DNA of 17,640 bases from Candidatus Caccousia avistercoris. Its GTDB lineage: Bacteria > Bacillota > Clostridia > Oscillospirales > Acutalibacteraceae. Location: positions 1 to 17,640 of the forward strand of contig DVMK01000100.1 of assembly GCA_018715025.1 (NCBI GenBank), given 5' to 3'. Below, one piece after another: positions 1 to 6,168 of this stretch. Position 1 is the stretch's first letter; every line of letters begins with the position of its first letter. The notes beneath the pieces are model-generated. The model searched no databases, was not told where the DNA came from, and saw only the letters and a program-made list of their open reading frames with translations. The position numbers and the translations under genes were made by a program.

Positions 1-383
1 TGCACCTCGTCGATGATATACACCCGGTACTTGGCCGCCGCGTGGGTAAAGTTTGCTTCCTCCCGCAGGGAGCGGATGTTGTCTACGCCGTTGTTGCTGG
101 CGGCGTCTATCTCCACAATATCCATGGCGGAACCGCTGTCTGCCGCCCGGCAGAGCTCGCATTCCCCGCAGGGATCCCCATCCCTGGGGGACAGGCAGTT
201 CACCGCCTTTGCCAGGATTTTGGCGCAGGTGGTTTTTCCTGTGCCGCGGGAGCCGGTAAACAGATAAGCGTGGGCGATGCGCCCCGCCATCAGCTCATTT
301 TTTAACGTCACCGTCACCTGGGGCTGCCCTACCACGTCTGCAAAGGTGCGCGGGCGCCACTTCCGGTAAAGGACCTGGTACAT
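1..383 (-). CDS. dnaX: DNA polymerase III subunit gamma/tau, N-terminal part (cut by window edge)
   Basis: This is the clamp-loader ATPase of the replicative polymerase. The 127 visible residues begin MYQVLYRKWRPRTFADVVGQ, the family's characteristic opening. A Walker A motif GSRGTGKTT lies at residues 44-52. Zinc-binding cysteines are at C63, C72, C75 and C78. The segment DIVEIDAASNNGVDNIR follows, and the fragment ends at YIIDEV, the start of Walker B. The ATG at 383 is preceded by GAAGGGCGG as a ribosome-binding site; a nearby ATG at 388 is out of frame. The rest of the gene, including the tau region, lies left of the window. About 38 bases upstream on the same strand is the SRP RNA gene, the same order as scr-dnaX in Bacillus subtilis. 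No separate dnaX promoter was found, so it may be transcribed by read-through from the SRP RNA promoter. Identity is essentially certain. Confidence 0.97.
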   Translation of the reverse strand, partial: MYQVLYRKWRPRTFADVVGQPQVTVTLKNELMAGRIAHAYLFTGSRGTGKTTCAKILAKAVNCLSPRDGDPCGECELCRAADSGSAMDIVEIDAASNNGVDNIRSLREEANFTHAAAKYRVYIIDEV

Positions 384-420
384 GCCATCACCGCCCTTCT
401 GAAATAGAATCCTGGTACGG

Positions 421-627
421 AAAAAGCAAGACAGACCGCACCGCGGCTTCCGTACGACAGGATATGCAGACGAACAGACAACCTGCATCGCACGGGGCAA
501 CTCCGCTTAATGCTGCTCGGTTCCCCGCCTGACATGGTTCACGGCGCCCCGCCGCACAGAGCCCGCCCGCCTGCATATCCTGTGGTACGCAATTTCTGCC
601 TTGCTTTTCCACATTGCAATTTGCAAC
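421..627 (-). ncRNA. ffs: Signal recognition particle RNA (4.5S/scRNA)
   Basis: This is the RNA scaffold of the signal recognition particle, which binds Ffh and targets nascent membrane proteins. Read on the minus strand, positions 540-506 give GAACCATGTCAGG, then a CGG-GGAA-CCG tetraloop hairpin, then AGCAGCATTAAG. This is the conserved domain IV with the asymmetric GUCAGG/AGCAGC internal loop and a GNRA-type loop. The arms around it pair over long distances: GTAC-C-ACAGGATATGCAG (about 586-569) matches CTGCATATCCTGT-C-GTAC near 468-451. The outer AAAAGCAAGGCAGA (608-595) matches TCTGTCTTGCTTTT near 434-421 with one G-U pair. The 3' arm runs into a T-tract at 425-421, which probably ends the transcript. 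The 5' end is placed by the promoter, so the length is about 190-207 nt. No typical 5' Alu domain is evident. Its position upstream of dnaX supports the call. Confidence 0.9.
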
Positions 628-633
628 TTCCTT

Positions 634-662
634 ATTATATACGATTTCCCTGAAAAAAACAA
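634..662 (-). promoter_or_regulatory. Sigma-A promoter of the SRP RNA (and probably dnaX)
   Basis: On the minus strand a -35 TTGTTT (662-657) and a consensus -10 TATAAT (639-634) are separated by 17 bases. Initiation is expected near 627, just before the SRP RNA. The sequence right at the predicted start is the palindrome TTGCAAATTGCAA (626-614). Confidence 0.75.
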
Positions 663-714
663 GAGCAATTTCCGAATTTTCCGTTTTCGCGATTTCCGTG
701 CCCCTAGCAGGCAC

Positions 715-746
715 TTGCCAGAAGAGGCGGTTTGTGGTATTATAAT
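715..746 (+). promoter_or_regulatory. Promoter of yebC
   Basis: TTGCCA (715-720) is followed after 17 bases by TATTAT (738-743). This overlaps a perfect TATAAT at 741-746, which would have a 20-base spacer. It lies 54 bases upstream of the yebC start and diverges from the SRP RNA promoter. An inverted repeat, GTGCC-N7-GGCAC (698-714), abuts the -35 box and might be an operator. No regulator can be named. Confidence 0.6.
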
Positions 747-799
747 CGGTAGCATTCTTTTGTGCGGATTGATTTTATCTAAGTTTTGGAGGTTTATCT

Positions 800-1546
800 A
801 TGTCGGGACATTCCAAGTGGAACAATATTAAAAGGAAAAAGGAAAAAACGGACGGCGCGAAGGCGAAAATCTTCACCAAGATAGGCCGCGAGCTTGCCGT
901 GGCGGTGAAGGAGGGCGGCGGTCCGGATCCTGCCTCCAACTCCAAGCTGAAGGACTGCATTGCCAAGGCGAAGGCCAACAACGTGCCCAACGACAACATT
1001 GAGCGCATCATCAAAAAGGCTGCGGGCGACGGCGACGCCGACAAGTACGAGAGCATCGTTTACGAGGGCTACGGCCCCAACGGCGTGGCCGTGATTGTAG
1101 AAACCCTCACCGACAACCGGAACCGCACGGCAGGCGACGTCCGCCATTATTTTGACAAATTCGGCGGCAACCTGGGCACCAGCGGCTGCGTGTCCTTCCT
1201 CTTTACGGAAAAGGGCGTTATTGTCATAGAGAAGGAAGGCCTTGATGAGGACAAGGTGATGGAGGACGCCCTGGAGGCCGGCGCTTCCGATTTCCAGGCG
1301 GACGAGGATGTGTTTGAGATTTACACCGAGCCCTCTGACTTCAGCGGCGTGCGGGAGGATTTGGAGGCAAAGGGCTATGAATTCGTTTCTGCCGAGGTGG
1401 AAATGGTACCCAGCACCTACACCACCCTCACCGACGAGGACGCTATAAACAATATGCAGCGCCTGCTGGATGCCCTGGAGGACAACGACGACGTGCAGAA
1501 TGTTTGGCACAATTGGGATAATCCGGACAGCGAGGAAGAAGAATAA
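800..1546 (+). CDS. yebC: YebC/PmpR-family protein (transcription or translation factor)
   Basis: This 248-residue protein has the usual YebC family length and opens with the signature MSGHSKWNNIKRKKEKTD. The three-domain pattern follows, with the conserved stretches AVKEGGGPDPASN, NVPNDNIERIIKKA, YEGYGPNGVAVIVE, NRNRTAGDVRHYF and FGGNLGTSGCVSFLF. The acidic C-terminus ends DSEEEE. Family members were first described as DNA-binding regulators; later work links some to relief of ribosome stalling at proline runs. The sequence alone does not decide between these. A strong ribosome-binding site, GGAGG at 787-791, precedes the ATG. The gene shares its transcript with the following kinase-like gene, since no terminator with a U-tract separates them. 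Confidence 0.96.
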   Translation: MSGHSKWNNIKRKKEKTDGAKAKIFTKIGRELAVAVKEGGGPDPASNSKLKDCIAKAKANNVPNDNIERIIKKAAGDGDADKYESIVYEGYGPNGVAVIVETLTDNRNRTAGDVRHYFDKFGGNLGTSGCVSFLFTEKGVIVIEKEGLDEDKVMEDALEAGASDFQADEDVFEIYTEPSDFSGVREDLEAKGYEFVSAEVEMVPSTYTTLTDEDAINNMQRLLDALEDNDDVQNVWHNWDNPDSEEEE

Positions 1547-1626
1547 AGCCATACGGCTTCGGGGGGGCTTTCCCTCCAGGCTGCGGACGCCGCAGCCGTG
1601 AAAATCCCTGGGGATGCCCGGGGGCA
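1546..1626 (+). other. Cluster of short inverted repeats between yebC and the kinase-like gene
   Basis: Four short perfect inverted repeats follow one another: AAGCC/GGCTT (1546-1559), GGCTGCGG-ACG-CCGCAGCC (1579-1597), ATCC-CTGG-GGAT (1604-1615) and TGCCC-GG-GGGCA (1615-1626). None is followed by a T-run, so they do not look like intrinsic terminators. They would fold in the mRNA just before the next gene's ribosome-binding site (GGGAGG, about 1629-1634) and might set its expression or mRNA stability. Confidence 0.5.
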
Positions 1627-1640
1627 AGGGAGGTAACTGT

Positions 1641-3380
1641 ATGGCAGGCCTTGAACATCTTTGCATGAACTGCATGGCGGACACCGGCGGCAAGACGGCG
1701 TGCCCCAACTGCGGCTTTCAGGAGGAAAACGGCCAGCAGCCCAACGCCCTGCCCTTCCGCACCTGGCTGCAAAAGCGTTATGTGGTGGGCGTGGCGAAAA
1801 AGAGCAACGGCGAAGGCTTCACCTACATCGGCTACGACACGGTTTTGAATATTCCTGTGGAGCTGCGGGAATTTTTCCCGCAGACCCTGTGCGAGCGGGG
1901 GGCCGACGGCGTTTCTGCCCGGGTAATGGGCGGCAGCGAAATTGCCTTCGACGAAAACCTGGCTTCTTTTCTGAACCATTCCAGGGAAGTGGCCCGCATG
2001 CGGGAGCTTTCCGCCATTGTTCAGATTTATGACATTTTTGAGGAAAACCATACCGCCTATACCGTGTCGGAATGGGACGACAGCATTACCCTGCGGTATT
2101 TTGTAGAGCGCAGCGGGGGAAGCCTGAGCTGGAACGAGGCGCGCCAGCTGTTTATGCCGGTGCTTTCCGCCCTGAGCACCATGCACTCTGCAGGGGTGTG
2201 CCATTTGGGCATTTCACCGGAAACCCTGCGGATTATGAAGGACGGAAAAATGAAGCTGGGCGGCTTCTGCATTGCGGCTGTCCGCACGGCCGACACCGAC
2301 CTTCCCCCGGACATCGTCCCGGGCTGCGCCGCCATTGAGCAGTATGTCATGGGCTACAAGCCGGAGGAATGCACCGACGTGTACGGCTTTGCCGCGTCGC
2401 TTTTCTTCGCCCTTACAGGCGTTATGCCGCAGGATGCGCTGAAGCGGCGCAGCGATTCTCGCCTTCTCATTCCCACCTCGCTGGTGCGCAGCATCCCGCC
2501 CCATGTGATTACGGCCTTGGCGAACGCGCTTCAGGTTTCGCCGGATAAGCGCACCGCCACCTTTGAACGTCTCAGGGCAGAGCTTTCTGCCGCGCCCACC
2601 GTTACCATGACGATGGAAACGCCGGTGGCCGCGCTGCACCATGCGGATCCGCCACCGCACCGGTACCCGGTGGAGCAGCTTCCCAAGAAGGATCGCCGCC
2701 GGGGGGTGCCGCCCTTCGTGTGGGTCATGGTCTCCTGTGTGGCGTGCCTGATTGTGCTCACCGTGGTGGGGGTGCTGTGGCTTTCCTCCTCGGGGGGCGG
2801 GCTCAGCCTGGTGGGCGGGGAACCCTCCAGCAGCACAGCCTCTCTGCCTTCGTCCAGCCAGCCTGCCAGCAGCGCGCCGGCCAGCTCTCAGGAAGAAAAC
2901 CAGATCCCCGTGCCGAACCTGGTGGGGCAGAGGTATGACGACGTGGTTTCTGCCGCAGACGAGACGGAGTACCAGATTCTTTCCGCTGCGCAGCGCCAGT
3001 TCAGCGACACAGTGGAAGAGGGCTGCATCATTTCCCAAACGCCGGAGGCGGGGAACGGGGCCACCATGACAAAGGGCACCGCCATTGTGGTTGTGGTCAG
3101 CCAGGGGCCGCAGCTGCGCACCCTGCCTGACATTACAGGCCTTCCTCTGGCGGAGGCTTCCACCAGGGTGGCGGACGAGGGTTTTGTCCCCTCGAAAACA
3201 GAAGAGTACAGCGACACGGTCCCCGCAGGCTGCGCAGTGGGCTACCAGGAGGGCAGCGCCGGCGACCAGATGCTGTACGGCTCCCAGGTGACGATTGTGA
3301 TCAGCCTGGGCCCCGAGCATCCGGAGCCGTCACAGCCCGCCAGCGAACCGGGGGATTCCCTGCCCGGCGCTGCTGAATAG
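1641..3380 (+). CDS. Zinc-ribbon/pseudokinase/PASTA membrane protein
   Basis: This 579-residue protein has several domains. An N-terminal zinc ribbon contains C8-x2-C11 and C21-x2-C24. A Ser/Thr-kinase-like fold spans about residues 45-320. One transmembrane helix lies at about 358-383, then a Ser/Pro linker, then two extracellular PASTA repeats (about 421-490 and 491-559), followed by a Pro/Ser tail. The kinase core appears catalytically dead. The ATP-lysine position of the usual V-A-I-K is R76 (VELREFFP), HRD is HLG (188-190), and DFG is G-F-C (208-210). The C-lobe fold signature DVYGFAASLFFALTG is kept. Active PASTA kinases (PrkC, StkP) sense muropeptides; this relative is inferred to be a sensor or scaffold rather than an enzyme. 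The start at 1641 is chosen because GGGAGG lies 6-7 bases upstream; an upstream in-frame ATG at 1614 has no such site. It is downstream of yebC, not beside a PrpC-type phosphatase as prkC usually is. Confidence 0.85.
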   Translation: MAGLEHLCMNCMADTGGKTACPNCGFQEENGQQPNALPFRTWLQKRYVVGVAKKSNGEGFTYIGYDTVLNIPVELREFFPQTLCERGADGVSARVMGGSEIAFDENLASFLNHSREVARMRELSAIVQIYDIFEENHTAYTVSEWDDSITLRYFVERSGGSLSWNEARQLFMPVLSALSTMHSAGVCHLGISPETLRIMKDGKMKLGGFCIAAVRTADTDLPPDIVPGCAAIEQYVMGYKPEECTDVYGFAASLFFALTGVMPQDALKRRSDSRLLIPTSLVRSIPPHVITALANALQVSPDKRTATFERLRAELSAAPTVTMTMETPVAALHHADPPPHRYPVEQLPKKDRRRGVPPFVWVMVSCVACLIVLTVVGVLWLSSSGGGLSLVGGEPSSSTASLPSSSQPASSAPASSQEENQIPVPNLVGQRYDDVVSAADETEYQILSAAQRQFSDTVEEGCIISQTPEAGNGATMTKGTAIVVVVSQGPQLRTLPDITGLPLAEASTRVADEGFVPSKTEEYSDTVPAGCAVGYQEGSAGDQMLYGSQVTIVISLGPEHPEPSQPASEPGDSLPGAAE

Positions 3381-3387
3381 CGAATCG

Positions 3388-3435
3388 AAAAAAGCACGGT
3401 TTTCCGCCGTTGAGACGGAAAGCCGTGCTTTTTCT
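3388..3435. terminator. Bidirectional intrinsic terminator
   Basis: A 13-bp stem is formed by GCACGGTTTTCCG (3394-3406) and CGGAAAGCCGTGC (3416-3428), with one G-T pair. It is flanked by A6 on the left and T5 on the right. It therefore works for the plus-strand kinase-like gene and for the minus-strand gene that ends at 3436. Confidence 0.9.
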
Positions 3436-3951
3436 TTACTGCGCCTCCCGGGCGGGGGGAAGCTGCTCCGCATCCAGAAAATCCAGACAGCGCTTCGCTT
3501 CTTCCAGGGAGGGGTACAGGGTAATAAGCTCTTGGCAGGGGACAAGGCGTTCCCGCCAGCCCTCCGGGCGGCTCAAAAGCTCCTCCAGGCATTCCGCCGC
3601 CAGGAAGCAGCGCCGTTCCGAATCCAGGTAGCAGATGGGCGACTCGTTTTCCAGGCCGGTGGCGCCGCCGCCCAGCGTGCCGAACAGGCCGCCCCGGCTG
3701 TCCCGGGCAAACAGATCCAGCCGGGGCACCGCGTAGAAATCCACCGCAGGCGCTTCGTCCGCAAAGAAGAAATGAATGTCGTACAGCTCCTCAAAGCGGG
3801 CGTACCCTTCGCTCTTCTGAGAAACCGGCATGGCGTACAGGGTTGTGCCCGCCGGGATCACCTCATGGCCTTTCACCATAATCCCCAGGCATTCCGTCAG
3901 GCCGGTTTCGTCCAGGTAAAGCTTCTGTCCGGCCGTGTGTTCTTTCTGCAT
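3436..3951 (-). CDS. Hypothetical protein, possibly SUKH-like
   Basis: I do not recognise this 171-residue protein. It is soluble, with no signal peptide or membrane segment. It begins MQKEHTAGQKLYLDETGL. The central pattern DFYAVPRLDLFARDSRGGLFG followed by PICYLDSERRCFLAAECLEELL loosely resembles the C-terminal half of SMI1/KNR4 (SUKH) domains, where a 'DG-G-yf' stretch precedes a 'vyyld-e' strand and a 'FeeFL' helix. This is only a resemblance. The ATG at 3951 is chosen because AGAGGAGG sits about 9 bases upstream; extending upstream to 4023 would run through a terminator hairpin. The gene has no promoter of its own that I can see. Its ribosome-binding site immediately follows the U-tract of the rpsR terminator, so expression probably depends on read-through. 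It converges on the kinase-like gene. Confidence 0.75.
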   Translation of the reverse strand: MQKEHTAGQKLYLDETGLTECLGIMVKGHEVIPAGTTLYAMPVSQKSEGYARFEELYDIHFFFADEAPAVDFYAVPRLDLFARDSRGGLFGTLGGGATGLENESPICYLDSERRCFLAAECLEELLSRPEGWRERLVPCQELITLYPSLEEAKRCLDFLDAEQLPPAREAQ

Positions 3952-3971
3952 GCGGAAAAACCTCCTCTCCC

Positions 3972-4012
3972 AAAAAAGAAAACTCCCTTGCCCCGGGAAG
4001 GGGCGAAGGGAG
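3972..4012 (-). terminator. Terminator of the rpsF-ssb-rpsR operon
   Basis: On the minus strand CTCCCTT (4012-4006) and AAGGGAG (3989-3983) form the outer stem. GCCCC/GGGGC forms the inner stem. A T-rich tract TTTTCTTTTTT (3982-3972) follows. It lies 16 bases after the rpsR stop codon and directly upstream of the ribosome-binding site of the next gene. Confidence 0.9.
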
Positions 4013-4028
4013 TAAGGCTGCAACGTTC

Positions 4029-4283
4029 TCAGTCGCTGCTGAAGGGCAGCAGGGCCAGGTGACGGGCACGCTTGATGGCAACCGTCAGGTCGCGCTGATG
4101 CCGGGCGCAGGTGCCGGTTACACGGCGGGGCAGGATCTTGGCCCGCTCAGAGATGAAGCGGCGAAGCTTCGCCACATCCTTATAATCAATGGTCTCGATC
4201 TTATCGACGCAGAAACTGCAAACCTTTTTGCGGCCCTTACGACCGCCGGAGCGGCGCTCGGGTCTGTCATTTCTCTCAGCCAT
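4029..4283 (-). CDS. rpsR: 30S ribosomal protein S18, zinc-binding type
   Basis: This 84-residue ribosomal protein pairs with S6 on the platform of the small subunit. The family core is clear: KKVCSFCVDKIETIDYKDV, SERAKILPRRVTGTCARHQ and IKRARHLALLPF. C22 and C25 (CSFC), C59 and H62 form the metal site of the 'C+' form of S18; Bacillus subtilis, for comparison, has a form lacking these cysteines. The ATG at 4283 is chosen over an upstream start at 4307 because AAAAGGAGG lies 8 bases before it and the protein then has the family's normal N-terminus. It is the last gene of the rpsF-ssb-rpsR operon, 42 bases after ssb, and is followed by a strong terminator. Confidence 0.97.
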   Translation of the reverse strand: MAERNDRPERRSGGRKGRKKVCSFCVDKIETIDYKDVAKLRRFISERAKILPRRVTGTCARHQRDLTVAIKRARHLALLPFSSD

Positions 4284-4325
4284 GACAAAAGCCTCCTTTT
4301 CACACAAATATCAGGGGAAGAGGCC

Positions 4326-4796
4326 TCAGAACGGCAAATCGTCGTCTGTGGGAACCTCTTCAAAGTCGCCGGTGTCTCCGCTGGTGTAAGCGGGCAGCGG
4401 CTCCGCGGCGTCTTGGCGTGGCTGGTAGCTCGGGGCAGCATTGTTGGCCGGGGCGTAGCCGCCGCCGTAGTTGTCGCGCTTCGGCTCGGCAAAGTGGACG
4501 TTGTCGGCCACAATTTCAACGGCCTTCCGCTTGTTGCCGTCCCGGTCGGTGTAGGTGCGGGTCTGAATGGACCCCTGCACGGCCATAAGCTGACCCTTGT
4601 GGAAATACTTGCACACAAACTCAGCCGTGTTGCGCCATGCTACCACGTCGATGAAGTCGGCCTGCCGGTCGGCGCCCGCCTTCACATAGGAACGGTCTAC
4701 GGCAATGGTGAAGCTTGTCACCGGAATATCGCCGGAGGTGTGCCGCAATTCAGGGTCGGCCACCAAACGGCCCATCAAAACTGCAACGTTGAGCAT
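4326..4796 (-). CDS. ssb: Single-stranded DNA-binding protein
   Basis: This 156-residue protein coats single-stranded DNA during replication, repair and recombination. It opens MLNVAVLMGRLVADPELRHT, typical of bacterial SSB. The OB fold covers about residues 1-105, with DFIDVVAWRNTAEFVCKYF and GSIQTRTYTDRDGNKR visible. A Gly/Pro/Gln-rich disordered linker follows, and the acidic tip is DDDLPF, the docking site for partner proteins. It sits between rpsF and rpsR, as in most Firmicutes. The ribosome-binding site upstream of the ATG is weak (AGAGAGTGG), so translation may be coupled to rpsF, 22 bases upstream. Confidence 0.97.
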   Translation of the reverse strand: MLNVAVLMGRLVADPELRHTSGDIPVTSFTIAVDRSYVKAGADRQADFIDVVAWRNTAEFVCKYFHKGQLMAVQGSIQTRTYTDRDGNKRKAVEIVADNVHFAEPKRDNYGGGYAPANNAAPSYQPRQDAAEPLPAYTSGDTGDFEEVPTDDDLPF

Positions 4797-4818
4797 TCAA
4801 ACCACTCTCTTTCCATGC

Positions 4819-5115
4819 TTACGCGTCTTTTTTCACGATGAGGGAGCGAAGGACGCCGTCGGTGATCTTGTAGATTCTGTCCAGCTCAGCAGTGAAGGAA
4901 GCCGGGCAGGTGAAATTGATGAGGGTGTAGTACCCCTCGGTTTCCTTGTTGATTTCGTAAGCAAGCCGGCGCTTGCCCCACTCGTCAACGCTGTCTACCG
5001 TGCCGTTCTCGGCAATAAGGTTCTTGAACTTCTCAACCAGAGCGGCAATGCCGTCGTCACCCAGCTTTGTGGAAAGGATGAACACAGTTTCATAGGAATG
5101 TTTTACATCGGGCAT
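4819..5115 (-). CDS. rpsF: 30S ribosomal protein S6
   Basis: This 98-residue platform protein binds 16S rRNA together with S18. SYETVFILSTKLGDD, EWGKRRLAYEINKETEGYYTL and the ending GVLRSLIVKKDA are characteristic. The ATG at 5115 is preferred because AAAGGAGG lies 8 bases upstream; an in-frame GTG at 5124 overlaps that ribosome-binding site and would be too close. It is the first gene of the rpsF-ssb-rpsR operon and has a near-perfect promoter. A structured leader of about 75 bases could carry autoregulation by the S6:S18 pair. Confidence 0.96.
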   Translation of the reverse strand: MPDVKHSYETVFILSTKLGDDGIAALVEKFKNLIAENGTVDSVDEWGKRRLAYEINKETEGYYTLINFTCPASFTAELDRIYKITDGVLRSLIVKKDA

Positions 5116-5193
5116 TTGTTGCACCTCCTTTTGGACTTTGGCCCCGGAACCAGGCCCGGAGCAAGGATAGAAAGCCGCAAAAACGGCTTAACG
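5116..5193 (-). promoter_or_regulatory. Structured 5' leader of rpsF (candidate S6:S18 autoregulatory site)
   Basis: The leader from the predicted start (about 5193) to the rpsF ATG contains a perfect hairpin, AAGCCG-TTTTTG-CGGCTT (5188-5171). A second GC-rich one involves GGGCCTGG and CCGGGGCC (about 5157-5140), just upstream of the AAAGGAGG ribosome-binding site. S6:S18 binding to rpsF leaders is established for several phyla. I cannot confirm the motif by eye. Confidence 0.4.
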
Positions 5194-5199
5194 GAAGTA

Positions 5200-5228
5200 A
5201 TTATAGCAAGTACCGTTGGGAAAGTCAA
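5200..5228 (-). promoter_or_regulatory. Strong sigma-A promoter of rpsF-ssb-rpsR
   Basis: On the minus strand TTGACT (5228-5223), a 17-base spacer and TATAAT (5205-5200) are seen. An extended -10 TG lies directly upstream (TGCTATAAT). This is one of the two best promoters in the window, as expected for a ribosomal protein operon. Confidence 0.9.
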
Positions 5229-5262
5229 GGATTTTTCACAGGGAAAAACCGCAGGCCGCCCC

Positions 5263-6138
5263 TCACAGCGTCTGGGCCAGATCCTTCAGGTAACGGCGGA
5301 AGTCGGCCCCGATTTCCGGGTGGTTCAGGGCCACCTCGCAGGAGGCCTGCATAATGCCCAGCTTGTTGCCCATGTCGTAGCGGGTGCCGGTAAACTCCAC
5401 GGCCACCATGCCGCTGCTGCGGGCCATGGCGCACATGGCGTCGGTCAGCTGGATTTCACCGCCTGCGCCCGGCTCTGTCTTTTCCAGAATGTCGAAAATA
5501 TCCGGCGTCAGAATGCAGCGGCCCAGAATGGAATACAGGGACATAATCTTGTCTGGGGTGGGTTTTTCAATCATATCGGTGCATTTGAAATAATTATCCC
5601 GGATGGGCTCCACCTTCAGCGAGCTGTACTTGGTGATGGCCTCGGGGGAAACCTTTTTCACCCCCAGAACGCCCAGGCCGAATTCCTCATAGGCCCGGAT
5701 AAGCTGGCCGCAGGCTGGGTCCTCGCCGATGATCACGTCGTCGCCGTACAGCACGGCAAAGGGCTCGTTGCCCACGAAGGAGCGGGCCCTGCTCACAGCA
5801 TGGCCCAGGCCCCGGGTTTCCTTCTGGCGCACGAAGTAAAAGTTGGCCAGGTGGGAAATATCCACCACCTCCCGCAGGATCTCCTCCTTCTGGGGGCCGC
5901 CGCTGGTCAGCTTCGCCTCCAGCTCGGGCACCCGGTCGAAATGGTCCTCAATCAGGCCCTTGCCCCGGTTGGTGATGATGAGAATATCGGTAATGCCGGA
6001 ACGGACGGCCTCCTCTACAATATATTGGATCGCGGGCTTGTCCACAATAGGCAGCATTTCCTTGGGCATGGATTTTGTGGCCGGAAGCACCCGTGTGCCA
6101 AGCCCGGCGGCGGGGATAACGGCTTTTGTAATCTTCAT
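5263..6138 (-). CDS. galU: UTP--glucose-1-phosphate uridylyltransferase
   Basis: This 291-residue enzyme makes UDP-glucose from UTP and glucose 1-phosphate, the precursor for glycolipids, polysaccharides and galactose use. It opens MKITKAVIPAAGLGTRVLPA, with the nucleotide-binding GLGTR at 13-17 and the PKEMLPIVDKPAIQYIVEEA stretch typical of GalU. YGDDVI carries the metal-binding aspartates, and MIEKPTPDKIMS and RCILTPDIFDIL follow. The length is normal for the family. AAGGAAGG precedes the ATG. It lies 30 bases downstream of the RING-like membrane protein gene and is probably cotranscribed with it. No convincing terminator separates galU from the rpsF promoter 35 bases beyond its stop, so some transcripts may run on into the ribosomal operon. 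Confidence 0.97.
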   Translation of the reverse strand: MKITKAVIPAAGLGTRVLPATKSMPKEMLPIVDKPAIQYIVEEAVRSGITDILIITNRGKGLIEDHFDRVPELEAKLTSGGPQKEEILREVVDISHLANFYFVRQKETRGLGHAVSRARSFVGNEPFAVLYGDDVIIGEDPACGQLIRAYEEFGLGVLGVKKVSPEAITKYSSLKVEPIRDNYFKCTDMIEKPTPDKIMSLYSILGRCILTPDIFDILEKTEPGAGGEIQLTDAMCAMARSSGMVAVEFTGTRYDMGNKLGIMQASCEVALNHPEIGADFRRYLKDLAQTL

Positions 6139-6168
6139 GTCGAAACCTTCCTTTTATTTTTCACTTGC

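Noticed and set aside
384..714. Open frames of 68-108 codons on the minus strand upstream of dnaX
   Set aside because: They overlap the SRP RNA and its promoter and show no coding features.
1614..1640. Upstream in-frame ATG for the pseudokinase gene
   Set aside because: It has no ribosome-binding site and lies within the hairpin cluster, while the ATG at 1641 has a well-spaced GGGAGG.
794..1708. Minus-strand frame of 304 codons opposite yebC
   Set aside because: It lies antisense to a clear YebC gene and has no recognisable motif.
5231..5262. Possible galU terminator
   Set aside because: Only a weak AT-rich TTTTTC/GAAAAA stem is present and it has no GC-rich core, so I do not call a terminator.
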